Assembly (NCBI RefSeq): GCF_000715075.1
Contig: NC_134081.1
Coordinates: forward strand, 69,618,153 to 69,682,152
DNA: 64,000 nt
Source of the DNA: Nicotiana tabacum
Lineage: Eukaryota; Streptophyta; Magnoliopsida; Solanales; Solanaceae
Reading direction: 5' to 3'
Shown here: piece after piece, positions 61,046-64,000 of the stretch
Layout of the letters: every line of letters begins with the position of its first letter
Numbering within the stretch: position 1 is the first letter of the stretch
Notes under the pieces: model-generated
What the model saw: only the letters and a program-made list of their open reading frames with translations
The model's database searches: none
What the model was told of the DNA's origin: nothing
Position numbers and translations under genes: made by a program

Positions 61046-62417
61046 TTAGAATGAAATATCTATCATGTCCAGAGCTAACTTCTCCATCATTTGAGATTCT
61101 ACTTCTCTTGAGCACTTCATCTTTGTTGTGCTACTCCCTGCATTCACAACGATTAAGTCAAAATTGAAATCTTGTTAATACACAAAATTACCTCTTCTTT
61201 ATTTTTAAAGAAATTTGGCAGTTAAATCTTCCCACCTCTCTTACAACTAGTTCTCTTTAATCATAAGTATTTTCTTTAGTATGTTTATCAATTAGCTTTA
61301 AGAACAACAAAGGGGAGTTAACTTGGATCTCCTCTCAATGGCATTAAACGTGGTTTAGTGATTTAATGAGATGCGAGTATATATTATTTAGGTTAAGTGA
61401 GAGACTTTTGTGCAAAGCATGTTATGCATTTATTTATTTGATGTAAATACTCAGTATAAGAAATTTTTGTCAAGATAAATATGTTTTGATTTTCATGTTT
61501 GATTATAACAAAGAGTACTAATTTCAGAAAACCGTACATACCGTAAAAAGAATTTGGCATAGTGTGGTTGGTCATTTGATTGGTGAACTTGTTGAGAGGA
61601 CAAGAAGAAAGTGGGAGTAGTGGAAAATTTTGGCAATTACAAATCTCAATCATATTGGCATCAGGGTCATGGAAGAAGAGTTGATCCACAATGATTTCAC
61701 TGTCCTTCACAGTTGCAGTAACATATTCAATGTTCATATCACCCAATTTCTGTATTATGAGGTCCATATCTTTGCATTGGAATGAAATGTGATTGTCTTT
61801 TGGGTTTATCTTTCCCTTCTTTTGTTGCACATCTTCTTTTCCTAGCAAATGAATTCCGATTCCATGATTAAACAACCTGTAAAATAACCAAAAAATATCA
61901 AACACAACAGTTTTTTGTTAATATGTGTGATGCACACAAAACCTTATGAAACATGTTTACAAAGTTATATTACATCAGCAAAATATCTTTATATGTTGTA
62001 GCAGGTAATCTCATTAATTATTTTAATAATCTCATATTTTTAAGGAGGCTTACCTTGTAGATATTATTTGGGTGACCTAATGATACTGATAGTATAAGAA
62101 ATATACTGACGATCTATATAACTTAAACTCTTAAAGAAAAATAAAATGTGTGTGCGAGAATGTTGGGGGGGGGGGGGGAGGCAAGAGATTAACGTGCATA
62201 CCAAGCTCCTTCAAAATCAAAGGACGAAGGCCTCTGGACTAGAACAAAATCAAGAACTTCCACATAGAATTGGACAGATTTAGGAACAGACTTGCTTGCA
62301 CACATAGGAAACATGGTTCAATGCCAACAAAGGCATTCTCTTTTCCGATGACGGCCAGTTGAAAGTAGTGGTTGTCTCCTCGGTTTCTGCTTTCACAATC
62401 TCAATATCTCTCCCCAT
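61046..62417 (-). pseudogene. Glyoxalase I-like (VOC superfamily) gene, 3 exons, frameshift in exon 1
   Basis: Exon 1 is 62202-62417, exon 2 61542-61876, exon 3 61046-61137. Splice sites are GAGCTTG/GTATGC, TTACAG/G, TTTTTACG/GTATGT and GAATGCAG/GG, and phases agree (W and G codons are split). The start MGRDIEIVKAE is the first ATG after a GA-rich leader. Exon 1 has PLLALNHVSYVC (first metal His in the family), exon 2 WLFNHGIGIHL, NPKDNHISFQCKDMD (second His), DQLFFHDPDANMIEICNC (metal Glu), and exon 3 ends MMEKLALDMIDISF. This matches plant glyoxalase-like proteins of about 200 residues, soluble and metal-binding; the substrate is uncertain. A 4-bp duplication at 62291-62298 shifts the frame and gives a stop at 62280-62282. 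An in-frame ATG at 62305 could restart but would lose the first His. Pseudogene, natural null allele, or sequencing error. Confidence 0.85.
62291..62298 (-). other. 4-bp tandem duplication breaking glyoxalase-like exon 1
   Basis: The plus strand reads CTTGCTTG (minus TGCAAGCAAGTC) where related proteins need only one unit (TGC AAG TCT). Removing one unit restores the frame from NHVSYVCK into SVPKSVQFYVEVLDF. With both units the frame ends at TAA, 62280-62282. Confidence 0.8.
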
Positions 62418-62563
62418 TCTTTCTTTCTTTCTTTCCTTCCTTTTGAACTCTGGAAACTCTCTTCTTCTTTATCTCCCCTGCTAACAATGTACGATTAATA
62501 TTGGATATAAAAAAAAGAATAATCTTTCTGTGGTGAGGACGTTTGGAATGATAATTAGTGCAC

Positions 62564-62573
62564 ATATATATAA
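62564..62573 (-). promoter_or_regulatory. Candidate TATA box of glyoxalase-like gene
   Basis: TTATATATAT on the minus strand, about 150 bp upstream of the ATG, with a GA-rich leader between. Confidence 0.45.
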
Positions 62574-62645
62574 CCACATTTGAGCTCAAGAATTAATGTA
62601 CATGGATGGAGTCAATGTACAATCGTACATCTCAAGCATGTCAAT

Positions 62646-62890
62646 AATTACTCTTATGTGAACATGTTTGACTGAGCACGGAGTTTAAGAAAAAAATGAA
62701 GACTTTTGGAATTTGTGGTCCTAAACAATTCAAAAAGGGGTCCATAGTATTTGTGTGATTATAAAAGCTTCTCATTAAGGGTAGAATTGTAAGTTTAAGC
62801 AAAATTGTTTCCAAATTTATAAAGGGATCATTCTTTTTGAAACGGACCAAAAAGGAAATAGGTTCACATAAACTGGAACGGAGATAGTAC
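62646..62890. mobile_element. Stowaway-like MITE upstream of the glyoxalase-like gene
   Basis: The right end reads GGTTCACATAAACTGGAACG/GAG and the left end TTATGTGAACATGTTTGAC, an inverted pair. The interior (TTTTTGAAACGGACCAAAAA, TATAAAAGCTTCTCATTAAG) is a phrase I know from a MITE widespread in Solanaceae that ends CTCCCTCCGTTCCA. The left terminus is eroded. It lies 230-475 bp upstream of the gene's ATG. Confidence 0.65.
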
Positions 62891-63341
62891 ACGTTATTGT
62901 TATCGTATCAACCATATGGGAAATCAAAGCTTCCTCTCCCAAAAAAAAAGTTCTAGTTTATATTAAAATCAAATAATTTAGTTTTAAGAATAATAAATTC
63001 AAGTAAGAATTTCTATATATAATTTATAAATAGTTAATTAAATTATGGAATGAAAATTTATATACAAGACACATGTCTTGTATTTATTTGTCCAAATATT
63101 CTTCACCCATCCACCCCTCCCCCATACCCCTTAAGTAGCACGTTCTTATTTTTTAATCTCAATGACACAATACTATGTGAAATATGACTACTGCACTGTT
63201 CACATTTGCATGATGAGTCTCTTACTCGGTTTCATCTTCCTTTTCTTTTCTTTTTTTTGGTTGAGTTTTCTAATTACTTTTTCCATGACTATGATGAACA
63301 TCTAACTTTTATCCTAGATATAATTCTTTCACTCTATTAGT
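62891..63341. other. Intergenic, AT-rich, no gene seen
   Basis: Its last 90 bp (63250-63341) match 12592-12680, up to the point where the AGAGGCGGATC element begins. Confidence 0.5.
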
Positions 63342-64000
63342 AGAGGCGGATCCAGGATTCAAAGGTTGCGGGTGTCATCATGTTATACATACAGTATACA
63401 TGTCAGTATCTATAAAGACAGATTAGGAATAATGGTCGGTTCGTTAGTTTTTGGTTAATTTGAATAGGTCTTTCATTCACAAAGCAAATAAGTTCGATTT
63501 TAGTTCAAATTTTTAACGCTTAATTTAAACACATTCTAAATAAAAATGCAAAAGAAAAATAATATTTCATGAAAGAGCGCCTCCAATATAAATATTTGCT
63601 TAAAGAGTACCTTATCTACACTATATATTCTTTGTTTGACTAGATTAATTTACTTGTATTGTTCTTTATTTATTTTTTCATCTTAATTGTTGAGTTATAT
63701 GACAATTATTTTCAAAGAAAAATCTTCAACATTCAACCTATGATATTCGACTCAAAACGACTATCAATCAAGCCATTTAATTTTTTTTCAAAATCCAATA
63801 GAAGATATTGCTCAAATTATATTCCAATATATAAATTAATATCGTTTCATTAAAAATAAAGAAATTATATGCTAATTAAAATCAATTCAAATTACCTATA
63901 GAAAATAATTGTTCATAAAGTAAGGTATAATGATAGAAACAAAATAAGGACTGAAAGTTAAAAAAACAAAGAAGAAAGACTTAGCAAGTAATAAAATGAG
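63342..64000 (+). mobile_element. Start of an AGAGGCGGATC-type element, cut by window edge
   Basis: Sequence shared with 12592-12680 ends at TCTATTAGTAG; at 12680 it continues TAAATTTCGC, but here it continues into AGAGGCGGATCCAGGATTC. That is the behaviour of an insertion at this point, and the word matches the terminus at 9812. No coding sequence is seen before the window ends. Confidence 0.5.

Overview
This is a plant nuclear window, very probably from a Solanaceae genome; Nicotiana is my best guess, an inference from the repeat families. It is AT-rich and almost entirely built of LTR retrotransposons inserted into one another, plus small DNA transposons. Only one host gene-like locus is convincing: a three-exon glyoxalase I-like (VOC superfamily) gene on the minus strand near the right end, carrying a frameshifting 4-bp duplication. 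I saw no tRNA or rRNA genes, no CRISPR and no bacterial-type operons. Layout: 1-7680 is a degenerate Ty3/gypsy element (A, minus strand, cut by the window edge) whose ~2.9-kb LTR was split by a 1.08-kb Mutator-like element (4022-5101). 7681-8830 is an older relic related to element F. 9812-12307 is bounded by short hAT-like ends and holds a fragment resembling a SIN3 PAH domain. 12971-13283 is an ATT/GTT microsatellite. 13284-15142 is a truncated Ogre-type LTR. 15487-26548 is element B, a gypsy-type LTR element without visible coding capacity (LARD-like), whose right LTR was invaded by element C (21131-25909; LTR, gag and protease left). 26930-58315 is a three-level nest: F (minus, gag-only, Athila-like), split by E (plus, Athila-like with gag, PR, RT, RNase H, INT and an extra downstream ORF), whose 3' LTR is split by D (plus, Ogre-like, central pol deleted). 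All three have recognisable 5-bp target-site duplications: GTGAT for F, CAATG for E, ACTCT for D. F also carries a small hAT element (55674-56596). A second Mutator-like element of the same family as the first lies at 58332-59513. The glyoxalase-like locus is at 61046-62417, with a Stowaway-like MITE upstream of it; the window ends inside another truncated element. Functionally, the retroelement coding regions are broken by stops and frameshifts and are best read as fossils. The most unusual feature is inside E: between integrase and the extra ORF there is a module that copies the layout of E's own LTR promoter (an array of GC-rich palindromes, then TATAAATAG), followed by an ATG-free leader, a consensus splice donor and an acceptor 3 bp before the ORF's ATG. 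That would give the extra ORF its own promoter and leader intron. This is inferred from sequence only.
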